Part shown: piece by piece, positions 36,463-45,879 of the stretch
Position numbering within the stretch: position 1 is the first letter of the stretch
How the letters are laid out: each line of letters begins with the position of its first letter
Source of the DNA: Microbacteriaceae bacterium
GTDB taxonomy: Bacteria; Actinomycetota; Actinomycetes; Actinomycetales; Microbacteriaceae
Direction of reading: 5' to 3'
Assembly (NCBI GenBank): GCA_025464975.1
Contig: JAODMT010000004.1
Coordinates: forward strand, 372,001-436,000
Length of the DNA: 64,000 nucleotides
The notes under the pieces: generated by a model
Told to the model about the DNA's origin: nothing
Seen by the model: only the letters and a program-made list of their open reading frames with translations
Databases searched by the model: none
Made by a program: the position numbers and the translations under genes

Positions 36463-36771
36463 GTGGTTTACGCAGTTGTGCGCGCCGGTGGTCGGCAGGA
36501 AAAGATCGAGGTCGGCAGCATCGTCGTTCTCGACCGCATCAAGGCCGACAAAGACGGCAACGTCGAACTCGTGCCGGTTTTGCTGGTCGACGGCGACACC
36601 ATCACGCATGACGCGTCGGCACTCGCGAAGGTCAAGGTGACCGCCGAGGTCGTCGGCGACCTGCGCGGACCGAAGATCGTCATCCAGAAGTTCAAGAACA
36701 AGACCGGGTACAAGAAGCGCCAGGGCCACCGCCAGGAGCTCACCCGTATCAAGATCACAAGCATCAAGTAA
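36463..36771 (+). CDS. rplU: 50S ribosomal protein L21
   Basis: A 102-aa protein of the large ribosomal subunit, binding 23S rRNA. It has the typical start [11 protein letters not shown] and the C-terminal basic [21 protein letters not shown]. The GTG start is fixed by the family N-terminus. rpmA follows after 17 bp and obg further downstream, the standard rplU-rpmA-obg cluster. Confidence 0.98.
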   Translation: MVYAVVRAGGRQEKIEVGSIVVLDRIKADKDGNVELVPVLLVDGDTITHDASALAKVKVTAEVVGDLRGPKIVIQKFKNKTGYKKRQGHRQELTRIKITSIK

Positions 36772-36788
36772 CTAGGGGCTGAACACTC

Positions 36789-37043
36789 ATGGCACACAAA
36801 AAGGGCGCAAGCTCCACCCGTAACGGTCGCGACTCCAACGCTCAGCGCCTCGGCGTGAAGCGCTTCGGCGGCCAGGTCGTCAGCGCAGGCGAGATCATCG
36901 TCCGCCAGCGCGGCACGCACTTCCACCCCGGCGTCAACGTCGGCCGCGGCGGCGACGACACCCTCTTCGCACTCTCGGCCGGAGCGGTCGAGTTCGGCGC
37001 CAAGGGCGGCCGCAAGGTAGTCAACATCGTCGTTGCCGCGTAG
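36789..37043 (+). CDS. rpmA: 50S ribosomal protein L27
   Basis: An 84-aa protein with the conserved N-terminus [16 protein letters not shown], which reaches the peptidyl transferase centre, and the [21 protein letters not shown] body. It has no cleavable N-terminal extension of the Firmicutes type. It is co-transcribed with rplU and followed by a hairpin before obg. Confidence 0.98.
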   Translation: MAHKKGASSTRNGRDSNAQRLGVKRFGGQVVSAGEIIVRQRGTHFHPGVNVGRGGDDTLFALSAGAVEFGAKGGRKVVNIVVAA

Positions 37044-37122
37044 GTCTCGATACCATCTAGGTTTCGGTACCGTCGCGTAGCGACCGGTCGACCGCCACGG
37101 CGGTCACACAATTCATGGGTTC

Positions 37123-37151
37123 GAGCGGGCTTCGGCTCGCTCTCGCCTTTT
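37123..37151 (+). terminator. hairpin with T-rich tail between rpmA and obg
   Basis: AGCGGGC (37123-37129), loop TTCG and GCTCGCT (37134-37140) form a 7-bp stem with one G-U pair. TTCTCGCCTTTT follows. It probably terminates or attenuates rplU-rpmA transcripts before obg. Confidence 0.5.
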
Positions 37152-37181
37152 AAGCAGTAGATCGAATCGAAGGGATGCGTT

Positions 37182-38732
37182 GTGGCCACCTTCGTTGACC
37201 AAGTAACACTCCACTTGAGCGCCGGCGACGGCGGTGACGGGTGCGTTTCAGTCAAGCGCGAGAAGTTCAAGCCTCTCGCTGGCCCCGACGGCGGCAACGG
37301 CGGTGACGGCGGAGACATCGTGCTCGTGAGCGACGCGAGCGTCACCACCCTTCTCGGCTTTCACCGCGCACCGCACCGCAAGTCGGAGCGTGGTGGCCAG
37401 GGCATGGGAGACCATCGCAACGGGTCGGATGGCGGCGACGTCGAACTCGCCGTTCCGATTGGCACGGTCGTGAAGGATGCCGAGGGAAACGAACTCATCG
37501 ACTTCACCGAGTCCGGCATGCGTTACGTCGCCGCACCCGGCGGCCAAGGCGGACTCGGCAACGCGGCCCTCGCCTCGACCAAGCGCAAGGCACCCGGCTT
37601 CGCTCTGCTCGGCATCCCCGGCTGGGAGGGCGACGTCTACCTCGAGCTCAAGGTCGTCGCGGATGTGGCCCTCGTCGGCTATCCGTCCGCCGGCAAGTCC
37701 AGTCTCGTTGCCGCAATCTCCGCCGCGAAGCCGAAGATCGCGGATTACCCGTTCACCACGCTTCACCCCAACCTCGGTGTCGTGCAGGCTGGTGAGACGC
37801 GCTACACAGTCGCAGATGTTCCCGGTCTGATCGAGGGAGCGAGCGAGGGCAAGGGCCTCGGACTCGAGTTCCTCCGCCACGTCGAGCGCTGCTCCGCCCT
37901 GCTGCACGTGCTCGATTGCGCGACCCTGGAACCTGGCCGCGACCCGATCAGCGACCTCGACGTGATCCTCGGAGAACTGGCCGCCTACCCGGTTCCGGAT
38001 GGTCAGCTTCCGCTGCTCGAGCGCCCACAGCTCATTGCGCTCAACAAGGTCGATGTTCCGGAGGGTCGCGATCTGGCCGATCTCGTGCGCCCCGAACTTG
38101 AGGCACGCGGCTACCGGGTGTTCGAGATTTCCGCCGTCAGCCGCGAGGGGCTGCGTGAGCTCTCCTACGCGCTCGGAGAGCTCGTCGAGGCCGACCGGGC
38201 CGCCAGAGCGGCCGAGCCCGTCGCCCAGCGAATTGTGCTTCGCCCGCGCGCTTTCGGCGACGCCGGGTTCACGGTGAAGGTGGAGGGTGGCTCCGGCGGC
38301 AACGTCTATCGTGTCGTCGGCGGAAAGCCGGAGCGGTGGGTCGCCCAGACTGACTTCAATAACGAAGAGGCCATCGGATTCCTCGCCGATCGCCTGGCGA
38401 AGGCCGGGGTCGAGAACGAGCTGTTCAAGGCGGGCGCGGTAGCCGGATCGACCGTAATCATCGGACCGGTCACCTTCGACTGGGAGCCGACACTCACGTC
38501 GACTGCCGAACTGCTCACCGCCCCGCGCGGTACCGACCCGCGGCTCCTGCAGAACGATCGCCCGACCTCCAAGACCCGCCGCCAGGAATACCTGGACCGG
38601 ATGGACGGCAAGGCCGAGGCGCGAGCGGAACTCCTTCGAGAGCGCGAGGCCGGCATGTGGAACGACGACGACGGCTTCGCGATCGCGGAGAAGGACACGG
38701 CGTCCGCGGAGGAACCCTCCACGGATGCATAG
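37182..38732 (+). CDS. obgE: Obg-family GTPase
   Basis: A ribosome-associated GTPase of the late 50S assembly and stress pathway, 516 aa. The N-terminal Gly-rich Obg fold (about 1-158) has [15 protein letters not shown]. The G domain has GYPSAGKSS (G1), DVPGLIEGA (G3) and NKVD (G4). The C-terminal OCT domain (about 345-425) and an acidic tail follow. The GTG start has GAAGGGA upstream. Its last 8 bp overlap the proB start. Confidence 0.97.
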   Translation: MATFVDQVTLHLSAGDGGDGCVSVKREKFKPLAGPDGGNGGDGGDIVLVSDASVTTLLGFHRAPHRKSERGGQGMGDHRNGSDGGDVELAVPIGTVVKDAEGNELIDFTESGMRYVAAPGGQGGLGNAALASTKRKAPGFALLGIPGWEGDVYLELKVVADVALVGYPSAGKSSLVAAISAAKPKIADYPFTTLHPNLGVVQAGETRYTVADVPGLIEGASEGKGLGLEFLRHVERCSALLHVLDCATLEPGRDPISDLDVILGELAAYPVPDGQLPLLERPQLIALNKVDVPEGRDLADLVRPELEARGYRVFEISAVSREGLRELSYALGELVEADRAARAAEPVAQRIVLRPRAFGDAGFTVKVEGGSGGNVYRVVGGKPERWVAQTDFNNEEAIGFLADRLAKAGVENELFKAGAVAGSTVIIGPVTFDWEPTLTSTAELLTAPRGTDPRLLQNDRPTSKTRRQEYLDRMDGKAEARAELLREREAGMWNDDDGFAIAEKDTASAEEPSTDA

Positions 38733-39519
38733 CTCTCCCGTATCTCGCGCCGACATTCCGGACGCACGCCGCATCATCGTCAAAGTTGGCTCTTCGTCGA
38801 TCAGCGGAAGCAACGTCGACCAGATCGCGCCGCTTGTCGATGCCCTTGCCGCTGCCCATGGCCGCGGCACGCAAGTGATCCTCGTCTCCTCCGGCGCCAT
38901 CGCGACCGGTATGCCGTACCTCATGCTCGATTCACGGCCGACGGACCTCGCCACTCAGCAGGCCGCCGCAGCCGTCGGCCAGAACGCTCTCATTCACCGC
39001 TACCAGGAGCGGCTCGACCGGTTCGGGATCGTCGCGGGCCAGGTGTTGCTCACAGCGGGAGACATTGAAAACCCGACGCATCGCGGCAACGCGCAGCGGG
39101 CCATGGAACGGCTGCTCGACCTTCGAATCCTGCCCATCGTCAACGAAAACGACACCGTCGCCACCCACGAGATCCGGTTCGGTGACAACGACAGGCTCGC
39201 GGCTCTCGTCTCGCAACTGGTGCGGGCCGACCTTCTCATCCTGCTTTCGGATGTCGATGCCCTGTACACGCGGCCGCCGGAGCAGCCGGGTGCCCGCCGC
39301 ATCGACAGCGTTCCCTTCTCCGACGACCTGCTCGGAGTGGAGTTCGGCGACATCGGCTCCGCCGGTGTAGGGACCGGGGGAGCGGGTACGAAAGTCGCGG
39401 CGGCGAAGCTCGCCGCGTCATCCGGAACGCCGGTGCTTCTCGCGTCCACCAAAGACGTGGCGGCCGCCCTCAACGGCGAAGAACTGGGCACCTGGTTCGA
39501 GTCGGCCCCGCGCGACTGA
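38725..39519 (+). CDS. proB: glutamate 5-kinase, short form without PUA domain
   Basis: First step of proline synthesis, phosphorylating glutamate. It is 264 aa and contains only the amino acid kinase domain ([45 protein letters not shown]). The C-terminal PUA domain of E. coli-type ProB (about 367 aa) is absent; short forms are known. The ATG overlaps the obg stop. proA, the next pathway enzyme, is 0.7 kb downstream after one unrelated gene. Confidence 0.96.
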   Translation: MHSSPVSRADIPDARRIIVKVGSSSISGSNVDQIAPLVDALAAAHGRGTQVILVSSGAIATGMPYLMLDSRPTDLATQQAAAAVGQNALIHRYQERLDRFGIVAGQVLLTAGDIENPTHRGNAQRAMERLLDLRILPIVNENDTVATHEIRFGDNDRLAALVSQLVRADLLILLSDVDALYTRPPEQPGARRIDSVPFSDDLLGVEFGDIGSAGVGTGGAGTKVAAAKLAASSGTPVLLASTKDVAAALNGEELGTWFESAPRD

Positions 39520-39548
39520 GCCCTCCCGCGCCCGCAGTGGACCGGGTG

Positions 39549-39554
39549 TACCGT
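39549..39554 (+). promoter_or_regulatory. -10 box for a probable leaderless mRNA
   Basis: TACCGT lies 7 nt before the ATG at 39562 with no Shine-Dalgarno in between. It is the weakest of the leaderless candidates because the hexamer is GC-rich. Confidence 0.3.
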
Positions 39555-39561
39555 CGGCCGA

Positions 39562-40173
39562 ATGACGCACCGAACCCGAATCGTGCACTGGGTGGGAGAG
39601 GACGACCCCGACCGGCTCGACGCGTCGACCATCCGGCTCGGCGACGACCGATTGAGCGCGATCGGCACCACGCGCACCGCGGAGTACGCGACGAGCTGGT
39701 CGCTGGTGACCGGACCGGACTGGATCACCGAGCGCATCGAGGTGTCGGCGCACGGCGTCGACTGGGCCCGCTGGCTACGGCTCGATCGAGAATCGTCCGG
39801 CCATTGGAGTAGCGAGGTGGAACAGAGCGGAACCGCGGATCTCGCTCCGCCGGGCATCGAGCGCACGGCAAGTCTCGCCGACGCGATGGATTGCGACCTT
39901 GCGCTCTGCCCCGTCACGAACACAATGCCGATTCTTCGGCTGCGGATGTTCGACCGTTTCGTCGAACGGACGGCGCTCGTCATGGCCTGGATCGACGTTC
40001 CGTCGCTGCAGGTCGTGCGCAGCGAGCAGATCTACAGTTCACGCGGACCGACCGGCGGAGACGCGGGAATCATCAACTACGAGAGCCGTGACGGCGCCTT
40101 TCGCGCTGCGCTGACCGTCGACCGCGACGGCATCGTCATCGACTACCCGCAGCTGGCGCGGAGGGTCCGCTGA
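39562..40173 (+). CDS. putative glycolipid-binding protein (DUF1089 type)
   Basis: A 203-aa cytoplasmic protein resembling the putative glycolipid-binding family (Pseudomonas PA1994-like): an N-terminal RLGDDRLSAIGTTRT, central DWARWLRLDRESSGHW, ASLADAMDCDLALCPVTNTMPILRL and a C-terminal YDYPQLA-type end (VIDYPQLARR). The fold is an antiparallel beta sheet related to LolB. Its cellular role is not established. It sits between proB and proA and has its own promoter-like box. Confidence 0.75.
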   Translation: MTHRTRIVHWVGEDDPDRLDASTIRLGDDRLSAIGTTRTAEYATSWSLVTGPDWITERIEVSAHGVDWARWLRLDRESSGHWSSEVEQSGTADLAPPGIERTASLADAMDCDLALCPVTNTMPILRLRMFDRFVERTALVMAWIDVPSLQVVRSEQIYSSRGPTGGDAGIINYESRDGAFRAALTVDRDGIVIDYPQLARRVR

Positions 40174-40179
40174 GCGGGA

Positions 40180-40227
40180 CCCTGCTCAATCGGCGCCCTG
40201 CTCAATTGGCGCCCTGCTCAATCGGCG
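40180..40227. repeat. three tandem 16-bp repeats upstream of proA
   Basis: CCCTGCTCAATCGGCG occurs three times head to tail (40180-40195, 40196-40211, 40212-40227). The middle copy has one C-to-T change. The array ends 10 bp before the proA -10-like box, so copy number could alter the promoter region. Confidence 0.9.
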
Positions 40228-40237
40228 CGGGGCGAAC

Positions 40238-40243
40238 TAAACT
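40238..40243 (+). promoter_or_regulatory. -10 box for a probable leaderless proA mRNA
   Basis: TAAACT is followed by 6 nt (TGGCCC) and the ATG at 40250. No Shine-Dalgarno is present. Confidence 0.5.
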
Positions 40244-40249
40244 TGGCCC

Positions 40250-41518
40250 ATGCCTGAGACCGCCGTCGCCACGCGCACCCTCGTTGAAAAACTGACCGCC
40301 GCCCGGGCGGCATCGCTCGCCCTTGCGACCGCGACCGCGGACGTGAAAAACGCCGCACTCGAAGCCATCGCCGCGGCGATCGGCCGCAACTCCCGGCAGA
40401 TCATCGATGCGAACGAACTCGATTTGGCCAACGGCCGCGACAACAGCCTCAGCATCGGGATGCAGGATCGTCTCCGGCTTGACGAAGGCAGGCTCGAGTC
40501 CCTCTCCCAGGCGGTGCGGCTTGTTGCAGCACTCGTCGACCCGGTGGGGGAGAACGTGCGCGGGCAGACGCTGCCGAACGGTCTCCAGTTGACCGAGGTT
40601 CGAGTGCCATTCGGCGTGGTTGGGGTGATCTATGAGGCACGACCGAACGTCACCGTTGACATCGCCAGCCTCGCCCTGAAGAGCGGAAACGCCGTTGTCT
40701 TGCGAGGCGGAAGTGCTGCCGAGAACACCAACCGTGTGCTTGTCTCCGTCATTCAGGAGGCGATTGTGCTCGCCGGTCTTCCGGCAGACAGCGTCCAGAC
40801 CATCGATGAGTTCGGTCGTGACGGCGCGCGTGAACTGATGCAGGCCCGTGGGCTCGTCGATGTGCTGATCCCGAGGGGCAGCGCGAGCCTCATCAACACG
40901 GTGGTGACCGAGTCGAAGGTGCCTGTGATCGAGACGGGCGCCGGAGTCGTGCACGTGTTCCTCGACGAATCGGCCGACGAACGCTGGTCGATCGACATCG
41001 TAGAGAATTCGAAGGTGCAGCGCCCGAGCGTATGCAACGCTCTCGAGACGCTCCTCGTTCACGAGGCGGCAGCCGAACGTCTGCTCCCACCGGTGCTTGC
41101 GAAGCTGCGGGCATCCGGCGTCGCAATCCACGCCGACGATCGCGCCCGCTCGATCTTTGCGGACTCCGTGCCGGCGACCGAAGAGGATTGGACGACCGAA
41201 TACATGTCGCTCGACGTCTCGGTGCGGGTGGTTCCGAACCTCGACGAGGCGATCGACCACATCCGCCGGTATTCGACCCACCACACCGAGTCGATCATCA
41301 CGAACGACCTCGGCAACGCGGAGCGCTTTCTCGCCGAGGTCGATTCCGCAGTTGTCATGGTCAATGCGTCGACCCGCTTCACCGATGGGGGCGAGTTCGG
41401 TTTCGGCGCCGAGGTCGGGATCTCCACTCAAAAGCTGCACGCTCGCGGTCCGATGGGTCTCAGCGAACTGACGAGCACAAAGTGGATCGTGCGCGGCTCC
41501 GGGCAGGTCAGGCAGTAG
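40250..41518 (+). CDS. proA: gamma-glutamyl phosphate reductase
   Basis: Second enzyme of proline synthesis, NADPH-dependent. It is 422 aa, full length. The aldehyde dehydrogenase-like fold shows VPFGVVGVIYEARPNVT, LRGGSAAENTN and the catalytic Cys in NSKVQRPSVCNALET. The C-terminal GEFGFGAEVGISTQKLHARG is invariant. It is transcribed from its own probable leaderless promoter behind a 16-bp tandem repeat array. Confidence 0.97.
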   Translation: MPETAVATRTLVEKLTAARAASLALATATADVKNAALEAIAAAIGRNSRQIIDANELDLANGRDNSLSIGMQDRLRLDEGRLESLSQAVRLVAALVDPVGENVRGQTLPNGLQLTEVRVPFGVVGVIYEARPNVTVDIASLALKSGNAVVLRGGSAAENTNRVLVSVIQEAIVLAGLPADSVQTIDEFGRDGARELMQARGLVDVLIPRGSASLINTVVTESKVPVIETGAGVVHVFLDESADERWSIDIVENSKVQRPSVCNALETLLVHEAAAERLLPPVLAKLRASGVAIHADDRARSIFADSVPATEEDWTTEYMSLDVSVRVVPNLDEAIDHIRRYSTHHTESIITNDLGNAERFLAEVDSAVVMVNASTRFTDGGEFGFGAEVGISTQKLHARGPMGLSELTSTKWIVRGSGQVRQ

Positions 41519-41533
41519 TCGGCCACGGCCCGG

Positions 41534-41539
41534 TAGGCT
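41534..41539 (+). promoter_or_regulatory. candidate -10 box (TAGGCT) for the small membrane protein
   Basis: TAGGCT 35 nt before the ATG at 41575, which is preceded by GGTGG. It shares its sequence with other -10 candidates in the window. Confidence 0.35.
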
Positions 41540-41574
41540 AGTTCCACCGCATTAATGAATTACAAGATTGGTGG

Positions 41575-41775
41575 ATGTCGTTGCTAAGCACGATTGTTCT
41601 GGCTGCTGCAGAGGCGAAGGCCCCGCTGTTCTTCCCGGCCTGGGTCTTTCCCATGATCGCGTTCCTCGTCTTCGTCACCCTCGGCTTCGTCGTGTATAGC
41701 TTTCGGGATGTCGCCAATCGGCACAGCCACAAGACCGGCCACTCGCCGGCGAGCGGGCACACGACCGACCACTAG
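41575..41775 (+). CDS. small single-helix membrane protein between proA and nadD
   Basis: A 66-aa protein with one hydrophobic helix ([20 protein letters not shown], residues 19-38) and a His/Ser/Gly-rich tail ([15 protein letters not shown]). No recognised family. It lies 14 bp upstream of nadD, so the two are probably co-transcribed. The His-rich tail could bind metal; that is speculation. Confidence 0.65.
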   Translation: MSLLSTIVLAAAEAKAPLFFPAWVFPMIAFLVFVTLGFVVYSFRDVANRHSHKTGHSPASGHTTDH

Positions 41776-41789
41776 GAGCGAGGCACCTG

Positions 41790-42392
41790 GTGACCGCAAG
41801 CGGGGGAGACCGCCCGAAAATCGGCGTGATGGGCGGAACGTTCGACCCGATTCATCATGGGCATCTCGTCGCCGCGAGCGAGGTGGCGCAGTCCTTTGGA
41901 CTCGACGAGGTGATCTTCGTTCCCACCGGGATGCCCTACCAGAAGACCGGTACCACCTCGAGCGAACACCGTTACCTGATGACCGTGATCGCTACCGCTG
42001 CCAATCCGAACTTCACGGTGAGCCGGGTGGATATCGATCGCAAGGGTCCGACCTACACGATCGATACCCTTCGAGATCTGCACCGGGAGCGGCCCGATGC
42101 GGATCTCTATTTCATCTCGGGAGCCGACGCGATCGCGCAAATCCTCGATTGGAAAAACGCGAAGGAACTGTGGTCGCTCGCCCATTTCGTAGCTGTGTCT
42201 AGGCCGGGACATTCCCTGACTATTTCCGGTTTGCCCGAGTCCGACGTAAGCTTGCTCGAAGTGCCCGCGCTTGCGATCTCCTCCACGGACTGTCGCAGCC
42301 GGGTCAACCGGGGATACCCGGTGTGGTATTTGGTCCCCGATGGTGTTGTTCAATACATCTCCAAGCACCACTTGTATCGGAGTCTGACATGA
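41790..42392 (+). CDS. nadD: nicotinate-mononucleotide adenylyltransferase
   Basis: Makes deamido-NAD from nicotinate mononucleotide and ATP. It is 200 aa. The nucleotidyltransferase motif [11 protein letters not shown] is near the N-terminus and [10 protein letters not shown] near the C-terminus. The GTG start follows GGAGCGAGG at a slightly long spacing. The stop overlaps the ATG of the next gene (ATGA), so translation is coupled. Confidence 0.97.
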   Translation: MTASGGDRPKIGVMGGTFDPIHHGHLVAASEVAQSFGLDEVIFVPTGMPYQKTGTTSSEHRYLMTVIATAANPNFTVSRVDIDRKGPTYTIDTLRDLHRERPDADLYFISGADAIAQILDWKNAKELWSLAHFVAVSRPGHSLTISGLPESDVSLLEVPALAISSTDCRSRVNRGYPVWYLVPDGVVQYISKHHLYRSLT

Positions 42393-44146
42393 CAGCCTGG
42401 CAAGATCAGCCGCCCGTTAGCAGGCGGCAGGTACGACAAACTGAGCGCGACGAGTCAATCGACGCCGATGTTAGCCGCGACCATGAAAACTCGAATAACG
42501 GTTCCTTCGCGGGGCTGGCCCGGCAGGGTTGGGAAGCGGATGCTCGCCGAGCCTCCGCCCCTGAGGGACCCCCGACGAATGACGTCGGTGCTCCGGTAGT
42601 CCGTGGCCGTCGCGCCCAGCAGGCCGCCTCCGGGTCGCGTGAGGACGCGCCCGCTGTAGTATCGGCCGAGCCGGTCGCCTACGTTGCTCCCGTCCGCCCT
42701 GAAGTGCCGGGCTACGACGTGCCATCCCTCGTTGGACGCCCAATTTCCGCGGTGTCGGATTCCCGCGATCGGTCGGCCGAGGCCGCACCGGAGCCACAGC
42801 GATATCGAGCCCGCGACTACAGCCCGGAGGGTCGCCGTTCCGCCTTCCGACCGGTCGGACCGGCCGAGACCTGGGAACCGCCCGTCTCCCTCGTTCCCAC
42901 GGAGTCTCCTGATGACGCGGCAGCGCAAGAGCCAACCGAGTCCGACGCGGCGCCCGCGTCATCCTCTTCGGCGTCCGCCTCTTCATCGTCCGAAGGGGCG
43001 ACGGAAACTGATCGCCCCCTGACGCGACGCGAACTTCGCGCCCGCGGGCTCGGTGGGTTTGCCACGGCTCCCGCCGGCGACGCGCCGGACAAAACGGAGC
43101 CCGCTGTCGAGAAGCCCGCTGTAGAGGCCGTCGCCGAGGCCGCCCCTGTCGAAGCCGCTCCGGCCGAGGAGGTGCTCGAAGAGCCCGCCGTCGACAGCGC
43201 ACCCGTCGCCGAGCCAGCCCCGGAGCGTCCGCGCTTCCGCGAACGCATTCGTGATTCCCTCCTGGGCTCTTCCCGGTCAAGCCAGGCCGAGGAGCCCGAG
43301 ACGCCGGCCGACGACGTCACTCTCGCCGAGATTCTCGATGCCCCGGAGGCCGAGCCGCTTCCCGAGCTGGAGGTGATCGAGGCGACTGTGGTCGACTCCC
43401 CGGAGACGGCAGTCGTCGTCGCCGAGCTCGATTCGACCGAAGAGGCGCGCGACTCCGCTCCCGCGTTCGAGGACCTGCTATTCCCGAACGGTGCCCCCGC
43501 GGAAGTGAGGGGCGAGGAAACCGCGGATATCCGTGACGCCGAGGTGGTAAACGCCGAGGTGGTCGAGGTGAGCTTCGACGAGTTCGTCGCCGACCTGCAG
43601 GCCGCGGCCGATGAGCCCGAACCGGTCACTCCGCAGACGGACGGGTCGGGGTTCACTCCGCCGGTCGGTCACTGGTCCACCCAGGCATTGATCGACGACG
43701 ACGAGCAGGTCAGCGACGGCACCGTCGGCGGCCGCGATGTCGCCGCAACGAGCGGTGCGCTCACGACCAACGCCCTGGTGCTGCCGTCGATTCCGTCCGC
43801 CGACGGAATCATGGGCCCGCTGAGCGGCACAGGCGAGATCCTGATCACCGGATCCATCAACCTGTCGAGCAGCATCGGAAACACCGGCGTGCACCCGACC
43901 AACTACGACCACTCGGATGTCGATGCGCTTCTCGAGGCGACCGATCGTGAAGACGCCGAGCCAGGCTCGGCGCCGGTCCGGGCCATCCGTGCCGTCAGCA
44001 CGCACACCGGCTCGGCGGACGTCATCGGCTCGATGAAGCCGCCGAAGATCAGCAAGGTGCCGATGGTTCTGACCATCACGGCGTCCAGCATGGGTGTCGG
44101 TGTCGTCGGTCTGCTCGTCGCCGGATTGATCTTCAAGATCTTCTAG
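42389..44146 (+). CDS. large disordered Ala/Glu/Pro-rich protein with C-terminal membrane anchor
   Basis: A 585-aa protein with no recognised domain. Most of it is low-complexity, acidic and rich in Ala, Glu and Pro, with short motifs ([24 protein letters not shown]) resembling sites in other actinobacterial envelope-associated proteins. It ends in one helix ([22 protein letters not shown]), so most of the protein should be cytoplasmic. It is translationally coupled to nadD (4-bp overlap) and followed by rsfS. A structural or cell-division-related role is possible, but unsupported. Confidence 0.7.
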   Translation: MTAWQDQPPVSRRQVRQTERDESIDADVSRDHENSNNGSFAGLARQGWEADARRASAPEGPPTNDVGAPVVRGRRAQQAASGSREDAPAVVSAEPVAYVAPVRPEVPGYDVPSLVGRPISAVSDSRDRSAEAAPEPQRYRARDYSPEGRRSAFRPVGPAETWEPPVSLVPTESPDDAAAQEPTESDAAPASSSSASASSSSEGATETDRPLTRRELRARGLGGFATAPAGDAPDKTEPAVEKPAVEAVAEAAPVEAAPAEEVLEEPAVDSAPVAEPAPERPRFRERIRDSLLGSSRSSQAEEPETPADDVTLAEILDAPEAEPLPELEVIEATVVDSPETAVVVAELDSTEEARDSAPAFEDLLFPNGAPAEVRGEETADIRDAEVVNAEVVEVSFDEFVADLQAAADEPEPVTPQTDGSGFTPPVGHWSTQALIDDDEQVSDGTVGGRDVAATSGALTTNALVLPSIPSADGIMGPLSGTGEILITGSINLSSSIGNTGVHPTNYDHSDVDALLEATDREDAEPGSAPVRAIRAVSTHTGSADVIGSMKPPKISKVPMVLTITASSMGVGVVGLLVAGLIFKIF

Positions 44147-44190
44147 GCCGTGACTACTTTTTTGATTCTCCCCTCACCCCGAAGGACCCT

Positions 44191-44568
44191 GTGACTGCTA
44201 CCCAACATGCCCTCGACCTGCTCAAGATAGCCGCGAAGGCTGCCGACTCGAAGCAGGCAGAGGACCTCGTTGCGCTGGACGTATCCGGTCCGTTGCCGCT
44301 CACTGACGTCTTCTTGCTCGTCACCGGACGCAACGAACGTAACGTCGTAGCCATCGCGAGCGAGATCGAAGACAAGCTCATCGAGCACGGGTCCAAGCCG
44401 CTTCGCCGCGAGGGTCGAGCCGAGGGACGTTGGATCCTGCTCGACTTCGGGGATCTCGTCGTGCATGTCTTCCACGAGGAAGACCGAATGTATTACTCCC
44501 TCGAGCGTCTGTGGAAGGACTGCCCGGTGATTCCGATCGACGTTCCCGTTCGCGAGAACGCCGAGTAG
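44191..44568 (+). CDS. rsfS: ribosomal silencing factor RsfS
   Basis: A 125-aa protein that binds L14 and blocks subunit joining during starvation. Family features are KQAEDLVALDVS, LPLTDVFLLVTGRNERNV, RWILLDFGDLVVHVFHEEDRMYYSLERLW. The GTG start is preceded by GAAGGA. The nadD-rsfS proximity is widely conserved. Confidence 0.96.
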   Translation: MTATQHALDLLKIAAKAADSKQAEDLVALDVSGPLPLTDVFLLVTGRNERNVVAIASEIEDKLIEHGSKPLRREGRAEGRWILLDFGDLVVHVFHEEDRMYYSLERLWKDCPVIPIDVPVRENAE

Positions 44569-44586
44569 CACTCCCGAGGTCCCGTC

Positions 44587-45549
44587 GTGCACGCGCCGAC
44601 GTTGCCGTTCTGGTGCGGGCGTTCGGATGACGCGGAGCGCACCGTTGCGGCGATAGATCTCTGGGCGTCCGGCGAGGCGATCGCCCGGCTGGTCTCCGCA
44701 TTCGGCGGCGAGAGCGGTAGGCGCTCGCCAGGGCCATTCCTCGAGTGGCTCGATCTCTTCGCGGCGCGGCACTGGGACTTCCGCCGCGGGCGGGAGCGCA
44801 ATCTGGCGGATGCCGGAGAGCTCACGGCGGGTCAAGAACGACTCATTCTGGCGCTGGCCCCCGGGTTGGGTCTCTCCGGCGTCGAGCGTCCGATGGGCGG
44901 CCGGTACGACGTGATCATCCTCACCGGAGGAATGGTGCGGGCCGGCATCGTGAAGCCCCGGTTCGCCGCGGAGCTGCTGGCCGGGGGACTGGTGGCCGAC
45001 CACATCGTGTTTCTCGGCGCCTTCCGCCCGTTCGCCGGTGACGAGCTCGAGCTCGCCCGGGCCCTCGGCGTCGAGGGCGACAACGAGTTCTCCGCCATGG
45101 TCACCGGGATGCAGCGGGCCTTCGGTCCGCTCGGCGAGCCGACTGTGACCGAGGGTCTGGCCGACGACCCGAACGCGTCCTGGCGCGAGTCGGTCTGGGA
45201 GTCGCCGATTGCCCGTCTGAGCGTCGTGGCGGCGCCCTCCTCCGATCCTCAGCGGCGGCGCGCAAATTCGATCGACACCTATCGCTTCTGGGCGAAACAC
45301 CGCAGGGGAGCGCTCGAGCGGTCTGTACTGCAGGTCACGACACCCGTCTACGTGCCGTACCAGGCTGCGGCGGCCGTCGAGGTCCTCGGCCTGGAATTCG
45401 GGCTTCGGGTGGAGACGGTGGGGGTTAGCGCCACAGCGAGCGACCTCGGCGCGTTGAGCCAGCCCTTCCTCGCGACTCACCACCTTCAGGAGCTGCGGGC
45501 GGCCATCGGCGCGATGCGGTCGCTTCGATCGAAGCTCACGCGGCAGTGA
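44587..45549 (+). CDS. uncharacterised 320-aa protein downstream of rsfS
   Basis: No family is recognised with confidence. The protein is soluble, with alternating hydrophobic strands and helices (YDVIILTGGMVRAGIVKP, ADHIVFLGAFRPF, VTTPVYVPYQAAAAVEVL) that suggest a Rossmann-like alpha/beta fold, somewhat reminiscent of DUF218/YdcF proteins. The GTG start is 18 bp after rsfS, with CCGAGGTC upstream. It is the last chromosomal protein gene before the tRNA attachment site. Confidence 0.65.
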   Translation: MHAPTLPFWCGRSDDAERTVAAIDLWASGEAIARLVSAFGGESGRRSPGPFLEWLDLFAARHWDFRRGRERNLADAGELTAGQERLILALAPGLGLSGVERPMGGRYDVIILTGGMVRAGIVKPRFAAELLAGGLVADHIVFLGAFRPFAGDELELARALGVEGDNEFSAMVTGMQRAFGPLGEPTVTEGLADDPNASWRESVWESPIARLSVVAAPSSDPQRRRANSIDTYRFWAKHRRGALERSVLQVTTPVYVPYQAAAAVEVLGLEFGLRVETVGVSATASDLGALSQPFLATHHLQELRAAIGAMRSLRSKLTRQ

Positions 45550-45621
45550 CCACGGTGCGCGCAAATGTGTAGTAATCTGGCGTAGTTGCCTTCTTGGAGC
45601 TTCTATCCAGGTCGGCAGTAT

Positions 45622-45695
45622 GGGTCCATGGCGCAGCCCGGTAGCGCACCTGCATGGCATGCAGGGGGTCAGGGGTTCGAATCCCCTTGGATCCA
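45622..45695 (+). tRNA. tRNA-Ala (anticodon GGC), integration site
   Basis: A complete cloverleaf: acceptor GGGTCCA/TGGATCC with the G3-U70 wobble that identifies alanine tRNAs, D stem GCGC/GCGC, anticodon stem CCTGC/GCAGG with loop ATGGCAT (anticodon GGC) and T arm AGGGG-TTCGAAT-CCCCT. CCA is not encoded. The integrase gene lies just downstream, so the 3' half is the likely attachment core. The gene remains intact. Confidence 0.96.
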
Positions 45696-45702
45696 CATTT
45701 AG

Positions 45703-45743
45703 CCCCCGTAATCATTGAGATTGCGGGGGTATTTTTCTTTTTC
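45703..45743 (+). terminator. tRNA-Ala terminator
   Basis: CCCCCGTAATC and GATTGCGGGGG form an 11-bp stem with one G-U pair and loop ATTGA, followed by TATTTTTCTTTTTC. It starts 8 nt after the tRNA. If integration used the tRNA 3' end, this terminator may be supplied by the element. Confidence 0.9.
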
Positions 45744-45836
45744 GGTGGGCTGAAATCACGCTTTCACATCACGTTTTCATTCAAACCGTGTCAACCAACG
45801 CGAAGTTCGCGGTCGGCAGGGGCGGATTCGGGCCGT

Positions 45837-45869
45837 AAAAAAGGGCAGCCGCGGCGACGCGACTGCCCT
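45837..45869 (-). terminator. integrase terminator
   Basis: On the minus strand, AGGGCAG/CTGCCCT forms a 7-bp stem around a GC-rich inner hairpin and is followed by a run of six T. It lies just after the integrase stop. Confidence 0.85.
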
Positions 45870-45879
45870 GGGCTCTTGG

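Noticed and set aside
37248-38954. 568-codon minus-strand open frame opposite obg and proB
   Set aside because: Antisense to two well-identified genes; low-complexity translation.
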